Source: CAZJWR01 sp964549765 (GTDB lineage Bacteria; Zixibacteria; MSB-5A5; GN15; JAAZOE01). Taken from it: 64,000 bases of DNA. The stretch lies in contig CAZJWR010000001.1 in the NCBI GenBank assembly GCA_964549765.1, forward strand, positions 62,001 to 126,000, in the 5' to 3' direction. Under the pieces are notes generated by a model. That model ran no database searches. It was given only the letters and a program-made list of their open reading frames with translations, and was not told the origin of the DNA. Both the position numbers and the translations under genes were made by a program. Below, piece after piece: positions 35,288 to 44,058 of this stretch (the first letter of the stretch is position 1; each line of letters opens with the position of its first letter).

Positions 35288-35316
35288 TTGATTTCAGCGG
35301 GCGGTTGACCTAAAAT
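35288..35316 (+). promoter_or_regulatory. Candidate promoter of glnA
   Basis: TTGATT (35288-35293) and TAAAAT (35311-35316) have a 17-bp spacer. The start would lie near 35323, leaving a leader of about 28 nt with the site GAGGAG. Upstream at 35199-35226 a weaker pair, TTGACT and TAATTG with 16 bp between, is visible. No sigma-54 box was found. Confidence 0.5.
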
Positions 35317-35350
35317 ACCGGTTTTAACGCGGACGAGTGAGGAGAACGCT

Positions 35351-36676
35351 ATGGCGAAGACCAAAGAAGAAATCATCCGGCAAATAGACGAAGCCGGGGT
35401 GCGCTACATACGGCTGTGCTTCACGGATATTCTGGGTCGGCTGAAGGGAATGGCCCTGACGCGGGCTGAGATAGAAGACGCTATCGACAGCGGCCAGGGA
35501 TTTGACGGCTCGTCAATCGAAGGTTTCGTCCGGATCGAGGAATCCGACCTGATGGTGATCCCGGATCTGCGGTCCTTTCGGATCTTCCCTTGGCTGATCG
35601 GTGGTGAAAAAGTTGCCATGATGTTCTGTGATATTAAAACTCCACACGGTGAACCATACGACGGCGATCCGCGGTACGTGTTGCGCAAGACGCTGGCCCG
35701 AATCAAAGACAAAGGATGGACGTTTTACACCGGGCCGGAAATCGAATATTTTTACTTCAAGAGCGGTCAGGCGCCGGAGATCCTCGACCGCGGCGGGTAT
35801 TTCGACTACGGCACGGTCGATACCGGGACGACCCTGCGCAAGAAAACCGTCAACGCCCTGCAGGCGATCGGCATCCCCGTGGAATGTTCGCATCATGAAG
35901 TGGCGCCGTCGCAGCATGAAATCGACCTCAAGTATCATGACGCGCTGGTCATGGCCGATTTCGCCCAACTGTGCAAGTTCATCGTCAAGGAAATCGCCCT
36001 CGAAAACGGCTATTTCGCCACGTTCATGCCCAAGCCGTTGTTCGGAGAAAACGGCTCCGGGATGCATACCCATATGTCGATTTTTGAGAACGGCCACAAT
36101 CTGTTCTTCGATAAAGAAAAGCCGTATCAGTTGTCGAAGCTGGCCCAGCATTTCGTCGCGGGCGTTCTCCATCATATCAAAGAAATTACCCTGATCACCA
36201 ATCAATGGGTGAATTCATACAAGCGGCTGGTGAGCGGATACGAAGCCCCGGTGTACATGTCGTGGGGCCGCCGCAACCGTTCCTCACTGCTCCGTGTGCC
36301 GATGTACAAGCTGGGCAAGGAGAAGTCGATGCGGGTGGAACTGCGTTCGCCTGATCCAGGGTGCAATCCGTATCTGGCGTTTGCTGTCATGCTGGCAGCC
36401 GGATTGAACGGTATAGAGAAGAATTATCCATTGCCCGACCCGATCGAACAGAATATTTTCCATATGAGCCTCGATGAGCGCGCCAATGTGAATATCCAAT
36501 CTTTGCCGGGCACCTTGGAGGAGGCTATCAAAGCCGCCGAAAATTCGCAGCTATTGAACGACACGCTGGGCGAGACCATGTTCGAGAAATTACTGGCCAA
36601 CAAACGAGTGGAATGGGACAATTTTCGCATTCACGTCAGCGATTATGAGATAGAGAACTACATGTCCATGCTGTAA
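35351..36676 (+). CDS. glnA: Type I glutamine synthetase, short (alpha-like) form
   Basis: The 441-residue enzyme has the N-terminal beta-grasp domain (VRYIRLCFTDILGRLKG), GQGFDGSSIEGF, EIEYFYF, HHEVAPSQHEIDL (ammonia and metal site) and ENGSGMHTHMS. The length and the lack of a clear adenylylation tyrosine segment in the C-terminal part match the GSI-alpha group, which is feedback-inhibited instead of adenylylated. It makes glutamine from glutamate and ammonia, which also feeds GatAB and purine synthesis nearby. It has its own promoter and a good ribosome-binding site. Confidence 0.95.
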   Translation: MAKTKEEIIRQIDEAGVRYIRLCFTDILGRLKGMALTRAEIEDAIDSGQGFDGSSIEGFVRIEESDLMVIPDLRSFRIFPWLIGGEKVAMMFCDIKTPHGEPYDGDPRYVLRKTLARIKDKGWTFYTGPEIEYFYFKSGQAPEILDRGGYFDYGTVDTGTTLRKKTVNALQAIGIPVECSHHEVAPSQHEIDLKYHDALVMADFAQLCKFIVKEIALENGYFATFMPKPLFGENGSGMHTHMSIFENGHNLFFDKEKPYQLSKLAQHFVAGVLHHIKEITLITNQWVNSYKRLVSGYEAPVYMSWGRRNRSSLLRVPMYKLGKEKSMRVELRSPDPGCNPYLAFAVMLAAGLNGIEKNYPLPDPIEQNIFHMSLDERANVNIQSLPGTLEEAIKAAENSQLLNDTLGETMFEKLLANKRVEWDNFRIHVSDYEIENYMSML

Positions 36677-36694
36677 CGTCGCTGATGTGCCATA

Positions 36695-38161
36695 ATGATG
36701 GTGGCAGATTACAGCAGACTCACCGCCGCGGATATCGTGCGGCGCATACGAAACGGGGAAATAGGCGCGGCCGAACTGGCCGAGGCCGCGCTCGATCTGG
36801 CCGAATCCGAAGGTCGACGCCTGAATGCCGTAATCACTACCTGCCGTGAACGAGCATTGAATCAAGCCGAAAAGATTGACCGTCTTGCCGCCGATGATGC
36901 CGACCTGCCATCTCTGGCAGGCGTCCCGGTTATTCTCAAGGACAATATCGTCTTGTCCGGCTACCCGACGACCTGCGGCAGCCGGATGCTTGCCGATTTC
37001 GTCTCCCCGTATGACGCCACCTGTGTGAAAAGATTGGAAGAAGCCGGCGCGGTGATTATCGCCAAGGCCAATATGGATGAGTTCGCTATGGGATCGTCCA
37101 ACGAAAACAGCGCCTTCGGCCTGGCGACAAATCCAATCCGCGATGATCTCGTCCCCGGCGGATCATCGGGCGGATCGTGTGCCGCCGTGGCGGCGGGAAT
37201 CGTACCGCTTGCGTTTGGATCGGATACGGGGGGATCTGTGCGCCAGCCGGCCGGTTTTTGCGGCGTCGTCGGTCTCAAACCAACCTATGGCGCGGTGTCG
37301 CGTTACGGTCTGGTAGCGTTCGCCTCGTCACTGGATCAGATAGGGCCGATTGCCCGGACGGTGAAAGATTGCGCACTGGCGTTCGATGCCATCGCCGGCC
37401 ATGACGAACGCGACGCCACATCGGCTGCTATCGATTGTCCGGATTGCAGCGGTTTCATTGAGAGAGATGCTGACACAAAATACCGCTTCGGGATTCCCAA
37501 CGAATATATGAACGATGATATCGACCCGGAAGTCAGGGAGGCGGTGAAGCGAGCGGAGGAAAAGCTGCGGTCCGACGGTCATGCCGTTGTCGAGGTATCT
37601 TTCCCGTATACTGATGCCGCGATCGCGGCCTATTACATCATCGCCGACGCCGAAGCCTCATCGAACCTGGCCCGTTATGACGGCGTTCGCTATGGTCTAT
37701 CAAAGGGCCATGATAAAGAAATGAGGGCGATGTATGAATCCACCCGGACAGATGGATTCGGCGACGAGGTCAAGCGGCGGATTATGCTGGGGACGTTCGC
37801 CTTGTCAGCGGGATATTACGATGCGTATTATCATAAAGCGTCGCAGGTCCGGGAACGTATCCGCCGGGATTTTGAGCAGATATTTGCGATGGTCGAAATG
37901 ATAATATCGCCGACGTCGCCGACGGCGGCGTTCAAACTGGGCGAAAAAATCGACGATCCGCTGGCAATGTACTTATCGGATATCCTGACCGTACCGGCCA
38001 GTCTGGCCGGTATCCCGGCGATATCTATCCCCTGCGGCAAAACATCCGATGGCCGGCCGATCGGACTTCAGGTCATGGCGCGGGCTTTTGCCGAAGCCGA
38101 TCTGCTGGCCGCCGCGCGGCAGGCGGAGACACTCATGGGATATTCCCATGCCGATAGTTGA
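36695..38161 (+). CDS. gatA: GatA, Asp/Glu-tRNA amidotransferase subunit A
   Basis: The 488-residue amidase has the Ser-cisSer-Lys triad in LKDNIVLSGYPTTCG (Lys), PGGSSGGSCAAVAAG (cis-Ser) and FGSDTGGSVRQPAGFCG (nucleophile), followed by GLKPTYGAVSRYG. It releases ammonia from glutamine for GatB. Start is ATG 36695 or 36698. gatC, which often precedes it, is absent; the 18 bp to glnA hold no gene. The end overlaps the hydrolase gene by 14 bp. Confidence 0.95.
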   Translation: MMVADYSRLTAADIVRRIRNGEIGAAELAEAALDLAESEGRRLNAVITTCRERALNQAEKIDRLAADDADLPSLAGVPVILKDNIVLSGYPTTCGSRMLADFVSPYDATCVKRLEEAGAVIIAKANMDEFAMGSSNENSAFGLATNPIRDDLVPGGSSGGSCAAVAAGIVPLAFGSDTGGSVRQPAGFCGVVGLKPTYGAVSRYGLVAFASSLDQIGPIARTVKDCALAFDAIAGHDERDATSAAIDCPDCSGFIERDADTKYRFGIPNEYMNDDIDPEVREAVKRAEEKLRSDGHAVVEVSFPYTDAAIAAYYIIADAEASSNLARYDGVRYGLSKGHDKEMRAMYESTRTDGFGDEVKRRIMLGTFALSAGYYDAYYHKASQVRERIRRDFEQIFAMVEMIISPTSPTAAFKLGEKIDDPLAMYLSDILTVPASLAGIPAISIPCGKTSDGRPIGLQVMARAFAEADLLAAARQAETLMGYSHADS

Positions 38162-38936
38162 TACGGGAGAAGTCAGACTCTACTACGAAGAGCATGGGTC
38201 GGGCGTGCCACTGGTCTTTCTGCATGGATTCACGCTCGACCGGCGGATGTGGAGTCGGCAGGTGGAGTATTTCGAGCAATGGTACCGGGTAATCGCCTAC
38301 GATTCACGCGGCCATGGCAAATCGGAATGCCCCGAGACGGGGTACTCCCGTCAGGACCGCGTGCGCGATTTGAAACGGTTCCTTGAAGTCCTGAACCTGG
38401 ATCGGTTTCATGTCGTTGGATTATCGATGGGCGGCGCCACGGCGCTTGGCTATGCCATCGATTATCCCGAAACACTGCATTCCCTGACCCTGGTGGATAC
38501 TGCCGCCGGGGGGTATACGCCGCCTTCGCGATATAAAGACCATCGGGAAATCGCGCTGAAGAAGGGCGTCGACGAGGCCAAACGCCGATGGATCAGGTCG
38601 TCGCTGTTTTACTACGCGCAAAAGAATGAAAAGCTCCGGAAGGAACTGGCCGGGATGATGGAAGAGCATTGCGGGCACCTTTGGCTCGATCCCAAACGAG
38701 ACATGTATACCGTCCGCGACGACGTGTCGCTTTCCACCCATATCCATTTGCCGACCATGATATTCATCGGCGAAAAGGATCGGTATTTCCTGCCGCTGGC
38801 AAAAAAGCTCCATAATTTGATTCCCGGTTCGGAGATAGATATCATCCCGGGAATCGGCCATATGGCCAATATGGAATCTCCCGACAGATTCAACTTTCGG
38901 TTGAAACAATTTCTTGAACGAGTTGATGTAAAATGA
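38148..38936 (+). CDS. Alpha/beta hydrolase between gatA and gatB
   Basis: The 262-residue protein has the alpha/beta-hydrolase pattern: oxyanion motif LHGFTLD, YDSRGHGKS, nucleophile elbow GLSMGGA (Ser near residue 97), GEKDRYF near the acid position, and catalytic His in IPGIGHMAN. The ATG at 38148 is preferred over an upstream frame extension at 38049 that reads through gatA. The fold covers esterases, lipases and C-C hydrolases, so no substrate is assigned. It overlaps gatA by 14 bp and is 42 bp before gatB. Confidence 0.85.
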   Translation: MPIVDTGEVRLYYEEHGSGVPLVFLHGFTLDRRMWSRQVEYFEQWYRVIAYDSRGHGKSECPETGYSRQDRVRDLKRFLEVLNLDRFHVVGLSMGGATALGYAIDYPETLHSLTLVDTAAGGYTPPSRYKDHREIALKKGVDEAKRRWIRSSLFYYAQKNEKLRKELAGMMEEHCGHLWLDPKRDMYTVRDDVSLSTHIHLPTMIFIGEKDRYFLPLAKKLHNLIPGSEIDIIPGIGHMANMESPDRFNFRLKQFLERVDVK

Positions 38937-38978
38937 GTTATGTTGCGGAATATTCGCTTATCGGCGATTTGGAGGGCG

Positions 38979-40430
38979 ATGAATCGAGTCGTCGCAAATA
39001 TCGTCCCGGTCATCGGGCTTGAAGTGCACGTGCAATTGCTGACGGAATCCAAGCTGTTTTGCGGCTGCCGAAATGAATATGGCGCGCCGCCGAATTCGCG
39101 CACCTGCCCGGTCTGCCTCGGTCACCCCGGGGCGTTGCCGATAGTCAACAGGCGGGCCGTCGAGTTTGCCGTCAAAATGATCCTGGCGGTAGGGGGGAGA
39201 GTCAATCATCATTCGTTATTCGCGCGGAAGAACTACTTCTATCCCGACTTGCCGAAGGGATATCAAATAACACAATACGACCGGCCGCTCGGAACGGGTG
39301 GTTCGGTACGGATCGATCTCCCCGAATATTTCACAGAGGTTACCTTGAGGCGTATTCACGTCGAGGAAGATGCCGGGAAATCGCTTCATCCCGAAAGCGG
39401 AGAAACGTATACGCGGCTGGATTTCAACCGATGCGGGGTGCCGCTTATAGAGATTGTCACCGAGCCGGAAATCGCATCGCCACAGGAGGCGCATGCCTTC
39501 CTGAAAAAACTCCGGCGAATAGTCCAGTACCTGGGAATAGGCTCCGGCGACATGGAAAAAGGAGCGCTGCGCTGCGACGCCAATATATCGATGCGACCGA
39601 AAACCGGCTCGGATTTGGGCGTCCGGACCGAACTGAAAAATATGAACTCGATCCACGCCATCGAGAAAGCGCTGGCGTACGAAATCGAACGGCAGACCGG
39701 CATACTTCGCCAAGGGAATGAAATCATCCAGGAAACGCGGCTCTGGAATGAGACCACAAAGCAGACCGAATCGATGCGGGGAAAAGAGGAATCCGGAGAT
39801 TATCGGTATTTCCCCGAACCCGATCTGCCGCCGCTCATAATCGCACTCGAACTGATCGAGAGCATTGGGCGGCAAATACCGGAGTTGCCCGATCGACGCC
39901 GAGAGCGCCTCGCACAAGATTATGGCATTCCCGACTACGACGCCACGGTGTTGACCGAATCGAAGCCTATCGCCGATTATTTCGAGCAGGTGGCTGCGAC
40001 CGTGACCAATAGGAGACTCGCCTCCAACTGGATAATGGTCGAGGTAATGCGAGTGCTCAATGAGAAGAATATCGGGATTGAAGAATTCTCTCTCGCGCCC
40101 GAGGCGTTGGCGGAGCTTATCACTTTTATCGAATCCAATGCCATATCCGGTTCCATCGCCAAAGAAATTTTCAATGAGATGGTTGACACGGGGCGTCCGG
40201 CGGCCGTCATTGTCGAAGAGAAAAATCTGCGGCAGATTTCGGACGAGAATAAGCTGACTGAAATCATCGACGCCGTTCTCATGCAGGAGGCCCAACAGGT
40301 GGAACTCTACCGGGGCGGCAGAACCCGGTTGTTTGATTATTTTATCGGGCAGGTAATGAAAACGACGGGGGGCAGGGCCGATCCCGAATTAGTCCGTAGG
40401 ATACTGAAGGAGAAATTGCATGGCGGATAA
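38979..40430 (+). CDS. gatB: GatB, Asp/Glu-tRNA amidotransferase subunit B
   Basis: The 483-residue protein begins VIGLEVHVQLLTESKLFCGC, has the zinc-type cysteines in CGC and CPVCLGHPG, then RKNYFYPDLPKGYQITQYD, HVEEDAGKS and a C-terminal YqeY-like helical domain (about residues 335-483). It phosphorylates and amidates Asp- or Glu-tRNA using ammonia from GatA. The ATG at 38979 directly after GGAGGG is preferred; ATG 38940 adds 13 atypical residues. It overlaps purN by 11 bp. Confidence 0.95.
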   Translation: MNRVVANIVPVIGLEVHVQLLTESKLFCGCRNEYGAPPNSRTCPVCLGHPGALPIVNRRAVEFAVKMILAVGGRVNHHSLFARKNYFYPDLPKGYQITQYDRPLGTGGSVRIDLPEYFTEVTLRRIHVEEDAGKSLHPESGETYTRLDFNRCGVPLIEIVTEPEIASPQEAHAFLKKLRRIVQYLGIGSGDMEKGALRCDANISMRPKTGSDLGVRTELKNMNSIHAIEKALAYEIERQTGILRQGNEIIQETRLWNETTKQTESMRGKEESGDYRYFPEPDLPPLIIALELIESIGRQIPELPDRRRERLAQDYGIPDYDATVLTESKPIADYFEQVAATVTNRRLASNWIMVEVMRVLNEKNIGIEEFSLAPEALAELITFIESNAISGSIAKEIFNEMVDTGRPAAVIVEEKNLRQISDENKLTEIIDAVLMQEAQQVELYRGGRTRLFDYFIGQVMKTTGGRADPELVRRILKEKLHGG

Positions 40431-41031
40431 GGCGCGATTGGCGGTATTCATATCGGGATCGGGCACGAACCTGCAGTCGATCATGGATTGTTGCGCCGAC
40501 GGAACCATCCCGGGAGAGGTCGTGCTCGTCGTATCCAACAAACCGGATGTGCAGGGACTCGTTCGGGCGCAAAAGGCCGGGATCAACGCGGTTGTGCATC
40601 GCCGCAAAAAATTCCCTGACGGGAAAGCCGCCGACGAGCATTTGCTCCAGTTACTGACCCGTCATGAAATAGACATCATCGCGCTGGCGGGATACCTGAA
40701 ATTGCTCCCGCCGCAGGTAGTTCGCAAATACCGCAACCGGATTCTCAATATTCATCCGGCGCTGCTGCCGAAATATGGTGGCAAGGGGATGTACGGGCAT
40801 CGTGTGCACGAGGCGGTCCTGGCCTCAGGCGACTCGGAATCAGGAGTGACGATTCATCTGGTCGATGAGATATACGATCACGGAAAGATCGTGGCTCAGG
40901 AGAAGGTCCCGATTTTGCCGGGCGACACGCCCGATGATCTGGCGGCGCGGGTGCTCGCCGTCGAGCATCAGCTTTACCCCCGAGTTCTCAAAAAGCTATG
41001 CGAGGAGATAGTAAAGGAGAAAAACCTATGA
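40420..41031 (+). CDS. purN: PurN, phosphoribosylglycinamide formyltransferase
   Basis: The 203-residue enzyme shows the formyl-transferase pattern: FISGSGTNLQSIMD at the phosphate-binding N-terminus, AGYLKLLPPQVV, the catalytic Asn-His in ILNIHPALLPKY, and the catalytic Asp in HLVDEIYDHGKIV. It transfers the formyl group of 10-formyl-THF to GAR in purine synthesis. It overlaps gatB by 11 bp and purC by 4 bp, so three purine genes run in series. Confidence 0.95.
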   Translation: MADKARLAVFISGSGTNLQSIMDCCADGTIPGEVVLVVSNKPDVQGLVRAQKAGINAVVHRRKKFPDGKAADEHLLQLLTRHEIDIIALAGYLKLLPPQVVRKYRNRILNIHPALLPKYGGKGMYGHRVHEAVLASGDSESGVTIHLVDEIYDHGKIVAQEKVPILPGDTPDDLAARVLAVEHQLYPRVLKKLCEEIVKEKNL

Positions 41032-41918
41032 AGGAAATTCGTTCCACCGACATAAAGGAGTATCCTCTATCTTCGCGGGGCAAAGTCCGCGATGTATATG
41101 ACCTCGACGACCGACTGCTGATAATCGCCACCGACCGCGTCTCGGCGTTTGACGTCGTCATGCCCAACGGTATACCCGGCCGGGGAGTCCTGTTGACCAA
41201 AATCTCGGTGTTCTGGTTCGATTTTCTCAAGGACGTTATCGGAAGTCATCTCATCACCGCCGACGTCGACCAATTCCCGGACGACTTGAAAAAATATCGC
41301 GAGATCCTCTCGGGAAGATCGATGCTGGTTAAGAAAGCGAACCGGGTGGATATTGAATGCATCGTGCGGGGATATATTTCCGGTTCGATGTGGAAAGAAT
41401 ACAAGACGGTTCACGAAAAGGGCAATACTCTATTGCACGGCATAAAGTTTCCGGAACATTTGAAAGAATCGGATCAACTGCCACAGCCGATTTTCACCCC
41501 GTCGACCAAGGCCGAAGAGGGGCACGATATCAATATCTCGTATGACGAAATGGTGGGAATGATTGGACCGGATACGGCCGGATTATGCCGGGACAAAGCC
41601 GTGGAAATCTATGCCAGAGCCGCCGAATACGCCCGCACCCGGGGCATAATTATCGCCGACACCAAATTCGAGTTCGGCTTCGACGGCGACGAGTTCATTC
41701 TGATCGACGAGGCTCTCACGCCGGATTCGTCGCGGTTCTGGCCGGCCGACGAATACGAGCCGGGGAAGTCCCAGCCGTCGTTTGACAAACAGATCGTCCG
41801 CGATTATCTTGACCGGCTCGATTGGGATAAGAAACCGCCGGCGCCGCCGCTTCCGGATGAAGTCGTGCAGAGGACGCTGAAGCGATACCAGGAGGTTGTT
41901 GACCGGCTGACCGGCTGA
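41028..41918 (+). CDS. purC: PurC, SAICAR synthetase
   Basis: The 296-residue enzyme has GKVRDVYDLDDRLLIIATDR (N-terminal ATP loop), VSAFDVVMPNGIPG, ECIVRGYISGSMWKEY and DTKFEFGFDG. It joins aspartate to CAIR. The ATG at 41028, with AAAGGAGA before it, is preferred over an in-frame ATG at 40998 inside purN. The length near 300 matches the longer family form. Confidence 0.95.
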   Translation: MKEIRSTDIKEYPLSSRGKVRDVYDLDDRLLIIATDRVSAFDVVMPNGIPGRGVLLTKISVFWFDFLKDVIGSHLITADVDQFPDDLKKYREILSGRSMLVKKANRVDIECIVRGYISGSMWKEYKTVHEKGNTLLHGIKFPEHLKESDQLPQPIFTPSTKAEEGHDINISYDEMVGMIGPDTAGLCRDKAVEIYARAAEYARTRGIIIADTKFEFGFDGDEFILIDEALTPDSSRFWPADEYEPGKSQPSFDKQIVRDYLDRLDWDKKPPAPPLPDEVVQRTLKRYQEVVDRLTG

Positions 41919-41929
41919 GGAGGAAGATA

Positions 41930-43498
41930 ATGGAAGGTTTGGTTCATATACGGCGGGCGTTGATTTCGGTCTCGGATAAAACGGGGCTGGTGAATCTGGC
42001 CGAAAAATTGTCCGAGATGGGCGTGGAGATCATCTCCACCGGCGGCACTCTGGCGAAAATCAAAGAAGCCGGCGTTCAGGCCATTTCGATACAGACATTC
42101 ACGGGGTCGCCGGAAATTCTGGACGGCCGCGTCAAGACACTTCATCCCAAGGTCCACGGGGGAATTTTGTTTCGGCGCGATGACGCCGAACATCGGGCCG
42201 AAATCGCCCAGCAGGAATACAAGCCGATTGACCTGGTCGTCGTCAATCTTTATCCGTTCGAGAAGACGCTGGTCGATCCCGACGCTGATCATCGCGACAA
42301 GATCGAAAATATCGATATCGGCGGTCCGACTCTGGTGCGGGCGGCGGCCAAGAATTACGAATTCGTAGGCGTCGTCACCGATCCGGGTGACTATGCCTCG
42401 GTCTCCTCTGAGATGGAGCAGAAAGAGGGCAGTCTGACGCTTGCGACCAGAAAGAAGCTGGCGGCCAAGGCGTTCGCTCTCACGGCTCGCTACGACAAGA
42501 CAATCGCGGGGTATTTCAAGGGCGAGCCAGCTCCCGCGTCCGCAGAAACGGCGGAGATGACGCTGTCGTTTTCGAAAATTCAGGATTTGCGTTATGGGGA
42601 GAACCCGCATCAGGCGGCTGCGTTCTACCGTCTGAAGGATTATCGCGGCGTGACGATGGCCGACGCCACCCAGCTTTCCGGGAAAGAGCTATCGTATAAT
42701 AACATTTCCGATATCGACGCGACCCTGGATATGATCCTGGATTTTGCCGATCCGTTCGCGACCGTGGTCAAACATGCCAACCCGTGCGGCGCGGCGGTCG
42801 CGAAGACGTCCGCCGAAGCATATTACATGGCGCTTGAAACCGATCCGCTCTCGGCATTCGGATCGATTATCGGGCTCAATCGAGTCGTGGATATGGATAC
42901 CGCCCAGCTGCTACACAAGACGCAATTCATAGAATGCATACTGGCGCCGGGTTATACCGATGAAGCGCTGGCGCTTTTGAAGAAGAAAAAGACGCGGCGG
43001 CTGCTGTCACTTCCGGCCATACTGGATAATCTTCCAGCCGACGATAAAGTGTTTAAATACGTCCGCGGCGGGCTGCTGGTTCAGGACCGGGATAATCTCG
43101 ATGTCGATTTGGGCAAAATCACTATTCCGACCAAAAGGAAACCGACCGAAGCTGAGATGGAATCGCTGATCTTCGGCTATCGCTTGGTCAAGCATGTCAA
43201 ATCGAATGCGGTCTTGATCTGCCGGGGGACGGCCGCCGTCGGTATCGGCATGGGGCAGACGTCCCGGGTCGATTCATCGCTTCTGGCTCTGCGGCGCGCC
43301 GGCGATCGCACCAAAGGTGGCACATGTGCGTCGGATGCGTTTTTCCCGATGCCGGACGGTCTGGAAGTCGTTGCCGAAGAGGGAGTAACGGCGTTTATTC
43401 AACCTGGTGGTTCAAAGGGCGATCCCGATGTCATCGCCGCCGCCGACAAGCACAACGTCAGTATGGTCTTCACGGGAATACGCCATTTTAGGCATTAG
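41930..43498 (+). CDS. purH: PurH, bifunctional AICAR transformylase/IMP cyclohydrolase
   Basis: The 522-residue enzyme has the N-terminal IMP cyclohydrolase domain (RALISVSDKTGLVNLAEKL; RVKTLHPKVHGGIL) and the C-terminal AICAR transformylase domain (LRYGENPHQAAAFYR, then KHANPCGAAV with the catalytic Lys-His, and GGTCASDAFFPMPDGLE). It catalyses the last two steps to IMP. It starts 11 bp after purC with the site GAGGAAG. Confidence 0.96.
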   Translation: MEGLVHIRRALISVSDKTGLVNLAEKLSEMGVEIISTGGTLAKIKEAGVQAISIQTFTGSPEILDGRVKTLHPKVHGGILFRRDDAEHRAEIAQQEYKPIDLVVVNLYPFEKTLVDPDADHRDKIENIDIGGPTLVRAAAKNYEFVGVVTDPGDYASVSSEMEQKEGSLTLATRKKLAAKAFALTARYDKTIAGYFKGEPAPASAETAEMTLSFSKIQDLRYGENPHQAAAFYRLKDYRGVTMADATQLSGKELSYNNISDIDATLDMILDFADPFATVVKHANPCGAAVAKTSAEAYYMALETDPLSAFGSIIGLNRVVDMDTAQLLHKTQFIECILAPGYTDEALALLKKKKTRRLLSLPAILDNLPADDKVFKYVRGGLLVQDRDNLDVDLGKITIPTKRKPTEAEMESLIFGYRLVKHVKSNAVLICRGTAAVGIGMGQTSRVDSSLLALRRAGDRTKGGTCASDAFFPMPDGLEVVAEEGVTAFIQPGGSKGDPDVIAAADKHNVSMVFTGIRHFRH

Positions 43499-43511
43499 TG
43501 GAACATATTGC

Positions 43512-43540
43512 TTGCAAATAAATAAAACTGTGCGTACATT
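43512..43540 (+). promoter_or_regulatory. Candidate promoter of the smg-like gene
   Basis: TTGCAA (43512-43517) and TACATT (43535-43540) have a 17-bp spacer. The leader to the GTG at 43571 would be about 24 nt and holds GAGGAACGG. Confidence 0.5.
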
Positions 43541-43570
43541 CTGATTGATCGATTTGCGCATGAGGAACGG

Positions 43571-44044
43571 GTGCAGGAAAAGATACTTGAAATAGTGGTT
43601 TACTTGATGAACCGCCTGACCGACCATCAGAGTTCGGTGTCGAGTTTCGATGAGATGTCGGCTGACCTGCGCTCCATGGGATTCACCGATACCGAGATTT
43701 CATCGGCCTACAGCTGGCTGTTGAAACATTTCGAGGATTATCCCGACAGTTTCGCGACGGCGGCATCAAAAACCGACAGCCGGGCGGTGCGGGTCCTTTC
43801 GGAGGCCGAGCGGCGGGTAATATCGCCGGATGCCTACGGTTACCTCCTGCAGCTGCGCCAGTTGAACCTCCTGTCGATCGAACAGATGGAAATGATTCTG
43901 GATCGGTGCGCTCTGTTTATCAGCGATCCGGTGGATCTCAGTGAGATAAAAATCCTGGCCTCGGTGGCCATGTTCGAAACGGGATCGTCTGAATTCCCCT
44001 ACTCCGTCTGGGTCGGGGACCCGGAAAGTGAACCGATCAATTAG
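43571..44044 (+). CDS. smg: Smg/DUF494 family protein
   Basis: The 157-residue protein starts at GTG (43571) after GAGGAA and matches the Smg family in its all-helical pattern: EKILEIVVYLMNRL at the N-terminus, LRSMGFTDTEISSAYSWL in the middle and LSEAERRVISPDAYGYL. Its function is unknown. In Proteobacteria smg is found near topA and the dprA region; here the downstream gene is coaBC. Confidence 0.82.
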   Translation: MQEKILEIVVYLMNRLTDHQSSVSSFDEMSADLRSMGFTDTEISSAYSWLLKHFEDYPDSFATAASKTDSRAVRVLSEAERRVISPDAYGYLLQLRQLNLLSIEQMEMILDRCALFISDPVDLSEIKILASVAMFETGSSEFPYSVWVGDPESEPIN

Positions 44045-44058
44045 TTCGGTCGCTTCCC

